Source: Hofstenia miamia
Lineage: Eukaryota > Xenacoelomorpha > Acoela
Assembly: GCA_004352715.1 (NCBI GenBank)
Contig: SCFE01000006.1
Coordinates: 496,037-560,036, forward strand
Length of the DNA stretch: 64,000 nt
Reading direction: 5' to 3'
The notes beneath the pieces are model-generated. The model did not search any database. It saw only the letters and a list, made by a program, of their open reading frames with translations, and was not told the DNA's origin. The position numbers were made by a program, and so were the translations under genes. Below are positions 1 to 12,737 of the stretch, piece after piece; positions within the stretch are counted from its first letter, which is position 1, and each line of letters begins with the position of its first letter.

Positions 1-329
1 AGGTGCAATTTTCACCCCCTTTATCAATATTTTGAGATAGCACTCTTCCAATTTGGAGACAGCATACCTATGTTGCATTCACGACGTACGATCTTGCAGC
101 ACGAGCATTTGAATGTCAAGGGACTGATGATCTAGACCCGAAATTATGGCTAGAAATTGTGGAATCAATTAAATTGAATTTAATCGAAGAGCAAAAAGTA
201 CTGTATTAAAACTGAAGACTGTGACAGAGAAAAAAGCAGTAAGTGGTTAATTAGGCAGGGCCAAAATGAGAAACCAAAGCCCTGATAATGATAGTACAAG
301 AACATTCAGTCAAGATATGCTGAGTGAAT

Positions 330-640
330 AATCGCTCAGACAGAAGAGCTGAGGTGATTAGCAAGTGCAAGTTATGTACGAAATATAGACCATACATCCT
401 TCAATTAATGGGTGTGCGAAGTTGGAACTAAATGAGTATAAGATAATTGAAGCGAGAAAACCAGACATTGTTAGACAAAGTGCCTGAAAGTGGCAATAGT
501 GACACGGTAACAAAGAAAGTTTGGCGAATGAAACAAGTGACTAAAGAGTTGAAGAAATTTGAAGTAGTCAGAGTAGTGGTCCGAGCACTGCGAGAAGCAC
601 AAGAGGTATTTAAAGGAGTTAGGATTTCCTAAGTGAGAAG
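330..640 (+). pseudogene. Retroelement scrap (possible)
   Basis: Broken frames contain EARKPDIV at about 449-473 and, further on, WRMKQVTKELKKFEVVRVVV. This resembles the ARRPDIV...LWN..VVPVVVGALG tail of some reverse-transcribing elements. The match is by memory of a motif and is weak. Confidence 0.3.
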
Positions 641-896
641 AGTCGATTTACTGTAAGTTACAGCTAGGTTTCTTTATGAAAGCTTTCAGACTAGCTGGAA
701 GTCTCCAGAGCTAAAATTTCCAGATGCTGGCGTACTTAGAATGACATTAATAAATTTGTTTGGACTATATCAAATATCGATATTTTCTGGATTCCAAAAT
801 GCAAACATTGCTAATAGAGTGATAAGAAAGACCTAGTGTTTAAAAAATAGCATACTTTTGGGTAAAAGCGTGTGACAGAAATCCTGCCAGCTTGCA

Positions 897-918
897 TTTA
901 TATATATATATATATATG
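897..918. repeat. (TA)n microsatellite
   Basis: Eleven TA units. Confidence 0.9.
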
Positions 919-1015
919 TGAGGAAAATATTTGACAGGTAAAATTCAGTATTTTTAAAAATGTTGTGCAATTTACAAAAATAAAATCATCTAAAATTTTA
1001 ATTGAAACATATATA

Positions 1016-1911
1016 CGTGGTTCGTTCAATAATGCCTCGGGCTAACTAAGAAAGAAACATGATAATTCGATCAAAGGAATTGCTTTTGAAAACTGGCCCT
1101 ATGTTATGTTTAAATGCATAAATTAAATTAATGTTATTGCCTGCAGTATACGTATAATACGCACACATTTAATTCTTGTGTGAATACGGAATTGTGATAA
1201 AAGTCTATATCGAATTTGAAAATGCTTCAATCAGCATGGTGAAGCCTTTATATATAATACTGTTACTGAGAACGAGCATCTCTTTCATTACACTTACTTG
1301 AATGGAGACATAAAGAAGAGAAACCTCCGTTGAAGATGAGAAGTGGCACCTCACATCAAAAATAAATGATGCTTTCAGTGTATTGGGATGAAGGTGGAGT
1401 CAATCACTTAGACTTCTTGCCTTATTGACAAACAATAAATGGTCAATACTATGCCAATTTGGTCGAGGAATACCGTGAGAAGAAATGGAAATCAAGAACT
1501 GTTCCAATTTGGCTCCTTGTTTGTAGTGCTCCCAAATAATATTGCACAATTTCAACAAAAAGGTCTTACACTTCTAAACATCCACCGTACAGCAGGGATT
1601 TTGTTCCAAGCGATTACTTTTTATTTAAGTACATGAAGAAAGCATTACTTGGACATCACTTTTAAACATCACATGCACTCCAGCAGATTGTTTAAAAGTG
1701 GTTTGCCCAGCTCTCTGGAAAATGCTTGACTGGTGCATTTCAAGAATTGGTTATTTGTTGGAATATGCTGATTGCTGCCAATGGTACTTATATTGAATAA
1801 TAATTACACAAGTTTTTCGAACTTGTATTTAATGCAGTTCAAAAAATTGATTTAGTTTTTTTGTGCTGTGCTTCTTTCTTAGTTAATCCGAGACATTAGT
1901 GAAGGAACCAC

Positions 1912-1912
<1 letters not shown>
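1016..1912 (+). mobile_element. Deleted mariner element with both TIRs and TA flanks
   Basis: The left end CGTGGTTCGTTCAATAATGC and the right end, whose reverse complement is CGTGGTTCCTTCACTAATG, match over about 40 bp, both bounded by TA runs. At 897 bp it is shorter than the usual 1.3 kb. Inside, scrambled frames give VYWDEGGV, HLDFLPY, TINGQYY and PSDYFLFKYM, typical of mariner (DD34D) transposase. The second catalytic region is changed and stops abound. Confidence 0.8.
1377..1800 (+). pseudogene. Mariner transposase remnant
   Basis: This is the C-terminal half of a mariner-type DDD transposase in several frames. The HDN-type second motif appears as LPNNIAQF, without the Asp; the third, PSDYFLF, is kept. 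There are multiple stops and shifts. It lies inside the element with TIRs at 1016-1912. Confidence 0.7.

Positions 1913-1949
<37 letters not shown>
1913..1949. repeat. (TA)n microsatellite at mariner right end
   Basis: TA run directly next to the mariner TIR; mariners insert at TA, so insertion into a pre-existing tract is likely. Confidence 0.9.
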
Positions 1950-1952
<3 letters not shown>

Positions 1953-4265
1953 TATATGACAATTTATTAAGACTTAACATAATTCATACGAAGATAAATG
2001 TATTCAACAGCTACATGTTTCATTATATAATTATAGCTTCATCGGTGATGAAGGCATTCATCGGTGTTTGGGCATTATTGAATTTAAATTTCAAAGTTTA
2101 AACATAAGTTTCAAACTATTATGATGCTATCGATGTGTTGATGACATCATCTTTTGCATATTCAATAACATAAAAAAACTATTAATAACTTCTAAGTGCA
2201 GGCATCATTAAAAAAATGCAGTAACAGGTACAAATATATCTTTTCAGGCTGCGGATTATTGTATCTTGTCTTAGTACAAATGTACGATACATATTTCTGA
2301 AACAATAACTAATATGTATAATATAGAATTATTTCAATTTTCAAAAATATACGGAGTATTGTGCATTGCAAATGAAATGATAATTTGTCACGTTGTATGA
2401 CTACATCATTTTCATAAAGGATGTTCAAAATTTGCCAATATGTTGTAATAAATAAGAAATATTTAGGTAGCAAGTAAAGATTCTACAAACTTCAACACTG
2501 CATTGGGTGCTCTTGAAAAAAAGCTGACAAGTATTACTATTATTATTTAAAAAAATTACATAATAGAGTGGACCAAATTTCTTAACTATGACTAAAATGA
2601 TGCTGCTGATTTTAAAAATGTTAACTATTTAATGGTATTCTTGCTGTATGAAAAGCTATAAGTGATTCTTCAACAAGCATTCTTGGAGAAACATCAATTG
2701 TTCTAATAAAGCAACATACTCCACCACTTTTAATTCTGCTTTGAACAAGTTTTGTACAGTTATTTTTTAATTGTTCAATCGAATAAACCCAGAACAAAAT
2801 TGATACAAGTATTGACGGATTTATTAAGGATTAAACTTTCAAACCAACAGCAATAAAAATCAATGCCTGTATGAAGTAAACGATAGGTAAAACAATATTC
2901 TAAACCATTTAGAACCTGGCTTAAATAACTTTTATACACGTATTTTTTAATTTCCAATATAATAAGCTAAAACCAAGTTTATACAACAAATATTGAGTGA
3001 GTTATTAACACGGGTGCTTTGCTATGTTGTGAGATAGGGGGCTCAATAATATATGACAATAGAAGTTATTCTATACCTTCACAAAATTATTGAAACGTTA
3101 TACAATATAATTGAGAATAGATGATGGCAATATTGTGATGTTAATGCTCAGTAAGGTTGTACTGGTAAGGTACTTTTCATACCTACATCCATTCATAAGA
3201 GGTTCATGTGTACCCCTACCGGCTTTAACTGCAACAGTTTTGCTCATACCCGTACTCTCAATTTACAACAACTAATTACTCTAACTATAACACACAACAA
3301 AACTTAACAAAATTTAGAATCACCTGTGTTTTCAACATATGACCAGTAAGTGTATTACTTAGTAACTTAACAGCCAACCTAATTTGTGATGATTAGAGAG
3401 TGACACCAGGTGCCTGAATAAACCCGACCAGGCTCGAGTACTGGGTCAGTACTACTGAACGCTGGAAATGTCATCAATTTTTTTTTATCAAAATTTACTG
3501 ATGTTAACTAGAATTCAAGAAGTAAATATTTTGATTGGGTAGAGTTTGGGTCCATGCTAAACCTATATTGTCACTTTCTAGTGATGATGTTGGTAGCAGT
3601 TCACCTAATAGAATAGAGATCCTCGCAATAGGAATCCCAGGCAGGAATTTAGTACCGAAGTCCCCATACCACCAGCTAATTTTTTCAAAATACATCATAT
3701 TTACAATTTGTAAATTATATAGAAATATTAGTGATGCAATTACTTAAATTTACAAAATTTTAAATAAATTTATATCATTTTTAAGAACGGCAACACTTTT
3801 GCTGTTAACAGCAACTTACTTAATCCTTAGATATAATAGATAAAAAATTCGTAGATAGACTCTGACATTGCAAGGATAGGAGCAGGGGTGTACCTGGGTA
3901 TTTTTACGGTCTTGGTCATTTGAAAGTATTAAAAAATACTCTAAAATGCCCCGACTAAGTTTTTAAACTTTTTTGATGTTTTTGCCGAACATTTTTTGAT
4001 TTAACGAATCAAAATCAGTTTTGAAAATCTGACGTGGGAACATTCCACTATGACTCTCCTTGTGTAAGCCACTGGATAAGAGACAACACCATTGTTCTTA
4101 AACAGATTTAAAAGAATGGCAATTTACTGTGAGAGAAACTATTAAAAACAACTTCTAAACCGGAACTTCAAAGCAAATTTTAAGATGAATTACATATCTA
4201 TAAAACATATATAAAAAAACACAATAAACATGAATAAGAGCAGTAATAAAATTGGCAACAAGTCG
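1950..4265. other. Non-coding, no recognisable gene
   Basis: AT-rich DNA with short chance ORFs only. Nothing supported as coding. Confidence 0.6.
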
Positions 4266-4273
4266 TCTGCTTG

Positions 4274-4514
4274 CAGTGGCGTATCCAGGGGGGACATGGG
4301 GGAATGTCCCCCCGTCAGGTTTCAAAATTTAATTAAGACTGGATAAATCAAAAAATTTTTCGTAAAAAATTGAAAAATTTAAAATCTAGGATCGTGAAAT
4401 GCATTTTTTAGGGTGTATTTTTTCAATATTTTCAAAAATTTTCGCGGGGCTTTGCCCCGCATTAGGAAATAACAATGATGTCCCCCCCATCAGAAAATCC
4501 TGGGTACGCCACTG
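4274..4514. mobile_element. hAT-type MITE with 8-bp target duplication
   Basis: Ends CAGTGGCGTATCCAGG and, inverted, CAGTGGCGTACCCAGG; flanks TCTGCTTG at 4266-4273 and again at 4515-4522 form a perfect 8-bp target site duplication. Inside are G/C-run palindromes (ggggg...ccccc) at both sides of an AT-rich centre. The short ORFs in it are incidental. Confidence 0.92.
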
Positions 4515-4632
4515 TCTGCTTGTATCACTATATAAATCACCAATTGTTATAATACCCTGTCTTTGTAAATGTTTTAAAAATGGTATCAAATGAAAAGTTG
4601 ATCATCCATTCTAGAAGTATATAAAAAGACAA

Positions 4633-4826
4633 ATGACAAGTCATAAATGTGCACAGCACAAAACACAATTGTGGAATTACACACGATAAAGAATCCAATA
4701 TAAAATGGTGTTTGCTGACTACTTTATTAATGACAAGTCATAAATGTGCACAGCACAAAACACAATTGTGGAATTACACACGATAAAGAATCCAATATAA
4801 AATGGTGTTTGCTGACTACTTTATTA
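4633..4826. repeat. Tandem duplication of a 97-bp unit
   Basis: The unit beginning atgacaagtcataaatg at 4633 is repeated exactly from 4730, with no N between copies. It could be a recent tandem duplication or an assembly overlap. Confidence 0.85.
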
Positions 4827-6342
4827 ATGATTACAGTACAGGTTTGAATTCTTGTGCATTTTTGATAGGCTGTTGCAGGGATTGAAAGACATTGATAGCA
4901 TGTGAACAACGCAGATAATATGGGTTAATTTTATGTGCTGTTTTAAACAGTACTTGCTTGCTGTTTGCTGTAACAGCTTGCATCTGTTAACATCAATGTT
5001 GTTGGGAGCCTTGCTCATCACCAATATTTTTATTAAATAGCATTGCAAATTGATTTGAGCAATTTTGACTTAGTATTCTTTTTTTATCCTCTAGTCCAAT
5101 ACGAATTCTGATTATCTTTTTAGTGGTTGTATTTGATCAATTGTACAAGAAGACAGGAAAGTATAGGGACTATCATAGAAAGGTTCTAAGAACCCTCCCC
5201 AATCCGTCCCGCCTTCCTAAATTTGACCAAATTTCACCTAAATCAACAAACATATGTGTTCTCACATATAACTAGCTAGCCAGTAGTACGAAAAATACTA
5301 ATGTTTTATTATGTATTGGTTGTCATTTTCAAAACAGATCATGTAACATACTATTCAATTGTTCAGTGTAGCATTAAAACTAATACAAATCAGCAATTAA
5401 TGTCAACGTTATGGATTAACCTAACATGACACTATTTAAAGTAAAAAACTATCAACACGACCCGATCCAGACCAGATAAAAAATTGACCCTGGGAGATAA
5501 GTTTCCGCTCCTGATGCAAATGTGCAGCTTGCTTTGGAGGTTGCTTTCATTTACATTAGAAATAATAGCGATACAGTTAAATTATAGTTGCAAGTCGATT
5601 TACCTGGAAATTTAGACCGTCTTCCCATTTCCATGTACCACAAAATTTTATATACGTAGTAACCATGACGTTTTTAGTTATTTTGCGGACCAAAGTCTAA
5701 GAGTAAAAACTTATCCAAAAATATATTATATACAATTTCATCTAAGCAGTCGGTCATAGTTGCCAACATTGTGGAAGACTTGTTCAGACTAACAACTGTT
5801 CCGGTGTTTTGTAATTTTCCATTAAAATTTACTTCCTTTTCCGATATATTTTATGCGATTATGTTCTATACTCGAAAACGTTTGTGAAGGTTTGTGAAAT
5901 TGCCAGAAACGTGGAGATGAAATTAAACGACGAAGGCTATGATAATAAGCCGAGAAAAAAAGGAATATCAAAGCTTCACAAAGATAACGCTTTCCTTGAT
6001 GAGCCTAAAGTCTAATTATTGTCTTAATAAGCAGATACCTAACTACATGTACATACAACCATGAGTGTGTCAATTGCTCAAAAGGGCAAACACTAATTAT
6101 TCTCACAAACTTAATAATTCCATAGTTTACATGTGCTGCTTCAACCTGAAAATATTTTATCTTCTAATGATTCCATAGCGTTGTCTATATACATATTTGA
6201 GATAATTTATAAAATTTCATTCACTTCATGCTTAGGTTTGCAAAGCCGGGATGGGAAAGAAAATCAAAAGTAAGACTTCAAATAATTTCACATATCCTAT
6301 TTTTTAAATTTACTTTTTCAATGAGATCCAGACGAAAACAAG
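4827..6342. other. Non-coding, no recognisable gene
   Basis: AT-rich with stops in all frames. I see no feature before the integrase fragment. Confidence 0.6.
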
Positions 6343-6897
6343 TTGCTTGGATTGAAAAGTCTATCATTGATTTCAGAAGACGTAATAAAACAAGATCAGG
6401 AGAGAGATATGATATGGAAGGAAATTATCAACAAATGTAACCATCCAAGTGCACCACTGAGTAGAGTGTCACAGAGATACTTTCACTTCAAATTAACGAA
6501 AGGCGGATTGCTATATGCAGCCAGCAGTAATAATAGACTAGTTATTCCCGAATATTATAAACGAGACTTAATACGAAAAGTCCACGAAAGGGGTCATATA
6601 GGAATAAACCAAACTGAAAATACGTTTAACAATCGATACGTATGTACTAGCGTGAAAAGAGCGGTCGAAGATGTGATCAACAAGTGCGAGGCCTGTAGAC
6701 TTGCGAATGACGAACACTTCAATAAACAGAGAGCACAGCTAACAAAAATTTTAGCAGAAAGACTGAATGAAATAGTGCACGCCGATCTTGAAAAGTTGTC
6801 ACTTGACAATGAAGGGTACGAAAATGTTTTGGTGATAGTCGACAACACTATCGAATATTTACACTCTATTTACACATTAACTGTTCCTATCCATTAA
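6343..6897 (+). pseudogene. Ty3/gypsy-like integrase fragment
   Basis: A 184-codon reading with an integrase zinc-binding HHCC module: VHERGHIG (H-x3-H) and NKCEACRLA (C-x2-C). The start of the catalytic core follows: EIVHADLEKLS with the first Asp, and VLVIVDNTIEYLHSIYTL with the second. It stops at 6895-6897 before the third catalytic residue. No protease, reverse transcriptase or LTR was recognised around it, so this is an isolated, truncated piece of a Ty3/gypsy or related element. Confidence 0.75.
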
Positions 6898-7446
6898 TGG
6901 TTGAATGTCGGCTGGAAGCCACATTGTTATTGTATCATTGAAATGGAGTCAGAATCGGGTAGTTGCTTTTGTCTTTACCTAAATTACATCTGTATTAGTT
7001 GTTAGGTTAGGAAAACCTAAGTAATAAATTGCAACCGTTAATATTTTTTTGCACACATCAGTCCCTTATACTAGGTATACATGTAACTTAGGGGAAATCT
7101 ACACTGGCAAACAGATATAACATGCAATTTTTTAATTACTGGCTACTTACATTTCATTTATGTAAGTACAGTTGTTAATTATTAATTACTTGTATACATA
7201 TTTATTTATTATAATGCCTTTATTTAGATAACAAGTGAATGCAGTCTTTATTAACATTGGAAACGCATTTGTGTAAAATGATTTATGTTGTATTGTAGCT
7301 AAATTCTATCCTACTTATACAGAATGAAATTGCAATCAATAGGACTCAAATATCAAGCCTTACTTGAAATATGTATCAGACCACTTTTATATTGTTGCAA
7401 GCCATTGTTTGTACATGCTACATAAATTATATATGTATATACACAC

Positions 7447-7454
7447 ATATATAT

Positions 7455-7487
<33 letters not shown>

Positions 7488-7488
7488 T
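7447..7488. repeat. (TA)n microsatellite
   Basis: TA run with one AA interruption. Confidence 0.9.
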
Positions 7489-7772
7489 ATATGCGCCAAA
7501 GAATGCTATAATATTTTAAAGCCCATTTACTGAAATTAAGTCTCTATAAGCTGAAAACTTAGCCCACGTTATGCAACTAAATATTTCAATGTCTTGTGTT
7601 CTATTACATAGGTTACCAGAGGTATTTCCATACATGGGATTACTCATACATTGATAAAATGGTTGGAACCAAATCATAGAATTGATTTTACAAATATTGA
7701 AATTTCACAAGACAAAATCATTTTTTTGGAACTATAAGCACTAAATAGATGAGCTACATACTTGGTATGATA

Positions 7773-8215
7773 TCATCGGGATCGAATGACAACACTAAGG
7801 TGAAGGTGGTATGACTCATTAAGTTCTTTATTAAAATCTGCTGGAACTGATTTAATTGTTGACTCCATCAGCATACAAAGTTCGCTTACGGTCTTTGAAC
7901 AATTTTTTTGGATTTCTTTTTTCAATTGCGCCCACACATGCTCAATTAAATTGAAATCTGGGCTTTGGAAGGGAAAATCAGTAAAAAGAGCTATTCCAAA
8001 CTTCTGCATATATTTCCTTGCCAAATAAATTACCATATTAATGACTGCTGAGTTTATTATTTAATTTAATCAAATTTCACTGCCATGAAAATGTGGCTGT
8101 CTTTTTGAATATCGATGATACAATCTTGTTTTGCTTACTTGTGGTCTTCTGAGATACATCTTAAACTGAGGACTTAGTTCGAATTTTGATTAATCACTGA
8201 ATACTATGTGCCCAA
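7773..8215 (-). pseudogene. Tc1-like transposase remnant
   Basis: The C-terminal part contains FPFQSPDFNLIEHVWAQLKK, the WPSQSPDLNPIENLW region around the catalytic Glu. Upstream, in a broken frame, VFSD*SKFEL with the first catalytic Asp and YLRRP are still visible. Stops separate the parts. No TIRs assigned. Confidence 0.7.
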
Positions 8216-9420
8216 AATCAGCTGGGGTGTTCTTCATCTACGCTCTGGAAAATCTAAGGGAACTTAATCCTTACCTGTTGAATAGCAAAGGTATATTTGT
8301 ATATAGACCACACTTGGTTAAAATTAATTGAGCAGATCCCAGGTTAATCTCCAATCTAACACTCTAATTATCCCTCAATTCAAAAGTTGTCAGCCTAGAG
8401 TTGATTGTGACAACTGTATCAACTCCGCTTGTCAATGCTGGATGCTTTCGGAAGGCTTCAGGTCTTTTCTTGGGTACGATTCTTTCTTCCTTAGTAAGTG
8501 CAAAAAGGTTGCGTGTTGGAGAACTCCTTGATAGTCAGATGTTGAGAAAAATATCATTGTGACCTTTGTCTAAAGACTTCATATGTATGATTACTTCACA
8601 AGTCGCATTGCGGATGAGCTTGCCTAATATAGCAGTTGTAAAAGAACGTGTGAGGTTATGAACAAGCAACAAACTACTGATGGAATTACTAAGACGGAAA
8701 TTTCAATAATATATAATACTATATGGTAGGGTAAGAACCTTTTTGAAGCGATCTCAAAATGATTAAATTGTCGTATTAAGCATGTTTATCTCACCATGAT
8801 CTTAACGCAATCATCCACATACCACTTATTTAGATAAGGTTAAATTAATTCGTAGATTGAAAACTGCGTGAGCAGCAATTAAATGTCTTTTCATCCAAAA
8901 TCCAACCATTTTGTTGTGCACTGTTATGGACCTATATATATAATTCGGAAGTGATATGCTACTTGTAGTTAAAATATATTCAAATATTCTTAAATATTTG
9001 AGAATAGACTGCGTTGATAACTTAATTATCATGAAGATCTTAATCCAATGCAAATTGCATATAACTTGCACAAATGTATTTATTAGCATAATAGACGTAC
9101 CTCAACATTTCGGAAAAAATATGGACATCTAAGAAATCCGGATATCAATTTTTATGATATTAATATGTATAAATTATAAAAAATATGAAATACATTTATA
9201 AAGTATCATTCTAAACATATATCATCCACCAAAATGGGAAAGCATTCGTATGCGTCCAGAGAACAAACTAATCAAGCACAATATTCAACAGTAAATAAAT
9301 AAGTTCTAAAGACTTTTCTGAGGCATTTCTCTTGCTGATAATTTGCAATTTTCAAGTAAGCAATTTTAAAATGACGTTTTTAAAATGACGTTCGAATAAC
9401 TTGTAAGTAACTCACATCAA
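8216..9420. other. Non-coding, no recognisable gene
   Basis: Short ORFs without family resemblance; nothing supported. Confidence 0.6.
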
Positions 9421-9660
9421 ATGACAAACATACCTAAGTCTCTGAAGTTTGCATGTGCTATCTCATCGCAGAAAACATTTGGGGTAGTTAATCTATGTAG
9501 AGTAGATGAACTTGAAAATTTTTTTGAAAATAACTGTCTGAACGCTACGCGTCGAATCAGTGTGCAGTTAGCAGGACTCCGAAATTGTCGCCGTGACTTA
9601 AGCAAATATCATTATCAAAACAATACGATTACGCAAAAAGTAAATATTGAAGAGAGTTGA
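9421..9660 (+). other. Unidentified 79-codon ORF
   Basis: An open reading from ATG with a fairly even residue mix (for example GVVNLCRVDELENFF). A 52-bp piece of it (about 9480-9531) recurs after the single N at 11252, which points to repeat or assembly overlap rather than a host exon. No family recognised. Confidence 0.2.
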
Positions 9661-9726
9661 ACACGTTGAGGAAGGGGCGCAGCTAACCGGGGGTGATGCA
9701 CCCCCCCCCCCGAATATTTTTTCCCG

Positions 9727-9925
9727 NNNNNNNNNNNNNNNNNNNNNNNNNNNNNNNNNNNNNNNNNNNNNNNNNNNNNNNNNNNNNNNNNNNNNNNNNN
9801 NNNNNNNNNNNNNNNNNNNNNNNNNNNNNNNNNNNNNNNNNNNNNNNNNNNNNNNNNNNNNNNNNNNNNNNNNNNNNNNNNNNNNNNNNNNNNNNNNNNN
9901 NNNNNNNNNNNNNNNNNNNNNNNNN
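9727..9925. other. Assembly gap (199 N)
   Basis: Both flanks carry the same G-rich repeat terminus (gcgcagctaaccggggg), so the gap may hide a whole repeat copy or be an overlap. Confidence 0.95.
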
Positions 9926-10400
9926 GGGCGCAGCTAACCGGGGGTGATGCCCCCCCCCCCCCGAATATTTTTTTCAGTGGCAGCAAAATGACAATTAACA
10001 GATGTTGCGTTCATTTAGTTTTCCACTCATTTTCTAAATTTACAATGCAGTCAGTCTATCTCTTTCAACATTTTTTGAAATATATATTTGATGAAGTGAT
10101 TTGTGTAATTCTTGAATCTCAGCCAAGTGTGACACAAAATCTATATTTTTGACCTATTTCATTTGTTCTAATCTTCTAATTTAAACAAAAGATTAGCCTT
10201 AGTCAGTTTTGCATATTGACATGAACACATCCATTCCATTCCATTTCCAGATTGTGAAATGGAAATATAATGGAAATTTGTGGAAATAAAAATTCAAAAA
10301 CCGACATTCTCAACACCATATAAAATGTTAAACACACCCTATAAATGGGCTTAAGAAAATATAAATGTTTTAAGAACAGTAAAAATTGTTTGATAATTAC
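9926..10400 (+). repeat. Interspersed repeat, copy 1
   Basis: Begins gggcgcagctaaccggggg and runs through blocks such as ccattccattccatttccag and aaaccgacattctcaacacc. It matches the reverse complement of 22930-23428 with moderate divergence. The G-rich end resembles CAGGGGCGCAGCTA-type DNA transposon termini. The left flank of the N gap at 9727 carries a further copy of the terminus. Confidence 0.75.
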
Positions 10401-11299
10401 CAAAATACGTTTACATTTAAGTCATACAGAGCTTTGAACACTTTCTCCAAAATAGGAAGAGACTTGTATAAACTACCAGGATAGTCAGTCTTAAAAAGTT
10501 ATTTCATTTATGCAATCTCTGCACGATCAAGAGAATTCAAAAGAACACATGACGAATACAAGTCAAAATTTTGTTACTAATGTAAACCACATTGACTGAA
10601 TATTTGCTTCAACACACTGTTACAACTAAAGCAGTTATAGCTTCAATGCCTAAGTTAGTGTTCTGTGGCAAGGAAATTTTCTTAGCAGTCGCAGTGTGTA
10701 AAATACATTTTGTACTTTGAGGGTAATTAGTCGTAAGACTTTGGACGTATCTGGCTTTAAGCCTTTATGCGTATCCGGCTGTTAGCAGTGACTTTTTCGC
10801 AGTAGTCAACGCTTTTTACTACTACTAAGTGCAATGCAAAGATTCAAGCTCATACTTTAAACAATTAAAGAAAATCGTGAAAATGTCTAAGTTTTGAAAA
10901 CAACAATACAAATATATATCTTTGAAACAAATTGTTCTTCATATTGTTAAAAAAATTTTAAGCGAGCAAATAGCTAAAACTTCGTTAACATGGGCTGGGC
11001 TGAGCTGCTTTTTTATCGCTAATAGTATTTCCTCATCCGATAAAAAGGTTTTCACATCCATTTTGTGTTGCAGGTGCAGGATGTAAATGTCTGATAATGA
11101 ATGCAAATTGGGGATATAATGTGATCTTTCGTATTAACTAATACTTTTGTGCATGAATTAATGCATTAATAATCAAAGAGACATCACTATTATTTTCAGA
11201 AATGAATTTTAGCTAGTATTTGTTCGTAAAACAAAGTCTTTTACCATAGCCNTTGGGGTAGTTAATCTATGTAGAGTAGATGAACTTGAAAATTTTTTT
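10401..11299. other. Non-coding, no recognisable gene
   Basis: AT-rich intergenic sequence ending at a single-N join (11252), after which 52 bp of the 9.48-kb region recur. Confidence 0.6.
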
Positions 11300-11660
11300 G
11301 AAATCATTGCACTGCTGGACAGATAGATATTGCAACTCTTTCACCAAGCACGCAATGCCTTCTACTAGCAAAGTTCAAGATTGATTGTAGTCGCATGCTA
11401 AGGGAATTTGAATTCCCCCTAGCAAGTCATTGCAATAGTCAAGCTTCGAAATGGCATTTAATGATATCAGGTTTCTCAACGCTGATGTCCGGCTAGCGCA
11501 ATGTTCTTCAGATAAATTTATCAGGTTTCTCAACGCTGATGTCCGGCTAGCGCAATGTTCTTCAGATAAATTAATTCGTAGAACCGCATGCCGTTAGCGT
11601 CCGCAGATAAGGATCAATAGGAATCAAGAAATACACCCAGAAATTTAACTTCAAGTCAAA
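11300..11660 (-). pseudogene. LINE reverse transcriptase C-terminal remnant
   Basis: Read on the minus strand in broken frames: VKFLGVFLDSY, then ELIYLKNIALAGHQR, then LDYCNDLLGGI. This is the order of the RT thumb region of many LINEs (KFLGV.LDS, LR.L, LDYCN.LL.G). An internal 54-bp direct duplication (11465-11518, 11519-11572) and stops show decay. Confidence 0.5.
11465..11572. repeat. Tandem duplication of a 54-bp unit
   Basis: tatcaggtttctcaacgctg... is repeated exactly, head to tail, within the LINE remnant. Confidence 0.85.
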
Positions 11661-12308
11661 AGAGAAGAAATGTGAGAGTTATCAGTAAAAAAAAATTTGC
11701 TTAACAATTAAAATTTATACTAGCAACTATTCATGTATTGAAATTTTGTAGCATTGCAAAAAAATTACATAAATTTGATATTCCATGGATCAAAAAATTT
11801 AGAGATATCAATGTTAATATTATATGACTACGTGAATATTATTTGGGTAACATTTGAATTTTTTCCCAATGTGTCGGGCCAATCTGTTGGGACCTAGACC
11901 AAAACTAGCATATTCTCATTAATAAATCCTCATAAAATTCAATTTTAACTTAAACATTTCATTTATATCAGTAGACTTGGATTGCCTAATACTAAAATTA
12001 AGTTAGTTCCATATCTTTAATTCACCAAAAAAAACAAAACTTTGAAATTTTACTTAGGTTAGCTTGGAAAAAATTTAAGAAATGCAATCAAATTGCAACA
12101 TGTTTTTGAAAAAACACGCTTAATTTCTGCTATAATTTAACAAACACAATTTACAACTTTTTTGAAATATATTATTCTTAGATTACTATGCTTCTTTTAA
12201 CATTATATCACTACATTTCCGAACATAGCTTCAACAAATGTGTCTTTTGATATATAGCAATAACATTCAGGATATATTAATTACAATGTTAATGCAGCGA
12301 ATTCCGGA

Positions 12309-12737
12309 TTATATTTTCGGAAAAATGTATTTCTCAACGGATTTTAGATCAAAAAGACTGGAAATTTGTAAGGTGGCATTATTTCCAGCCAAATACATTG
12401 AGTTCAAAAACTTAATTATTTCACTGTTCTTGTATCCAATATTGATCTGCTTGTCAGTGAAATGGAGACTTGCTTCAAATGTAGATGTATTGAAGTGAAC
12501 TTGTGAATATACGAGGTAAGTAATCTCCGGTGTTTCTCCAAGCACTATCTCTTCTACTATAATTTCCTGATCACGAAGTAGCCAACTGCAGGTAAGTATG
12601 TAGGAATCTTGTATGATTTGCACTGAAAGATAATCTGCCTCACGATCGCCATAGAACTGATAAACTGTTTCAGGATAAATGATACCAAGACCATACTTTT
12701 GACTATGGTTTGTGAAAGAATAACCAAAATTCGACAT
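12309..12737 (-). CDS. Unidentified 142-residue ORF, possibly an exon of a secreted protein gene
   Basis: An open frame from ATG 12737 to TAA, preceded in frame by five codons and then a stop. A possible splice acceptor, ttgattag, lies at about 12752, just upstream. The product, MSNFGYSFTNHSQKYGLGII..., has three N-glycosylation sequons (NHS, NTS, NAT), aromatic residues and no membrane segment, consistent with an extracellular module. It lies on the same strand as and downstream of the secreted PAN-like ORF at 15703-16059, with a LINE insertion between. The two may be one gene, but the visible donor and acceptor phases do not match. No family recognised. Confidence 0.45.
   Translation of the reverse strand: MSNFGYSFTNHSQKYGLGIIYPETVYQFYGDREADYLSVQIIQDSYILTCSWLLRDQEIIVEEIVLGETPEITYLVYSQVHFNTSTFEASLHFTDKQINIGYKNSEIIKFLNSMYLAGNNATLQISSLFDLKSVEKYIFPKI

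Noticed and set aside
4386-4593. Overlapping ORFs near 4.4-4.6 kb
   Set aside because: They lie within the hAT MITE and span its target duplication.
9615-9986. Overlapping ORFs on both strands
   Set aside because: Created by the N gap and poly-C/poly-G repeat ends.
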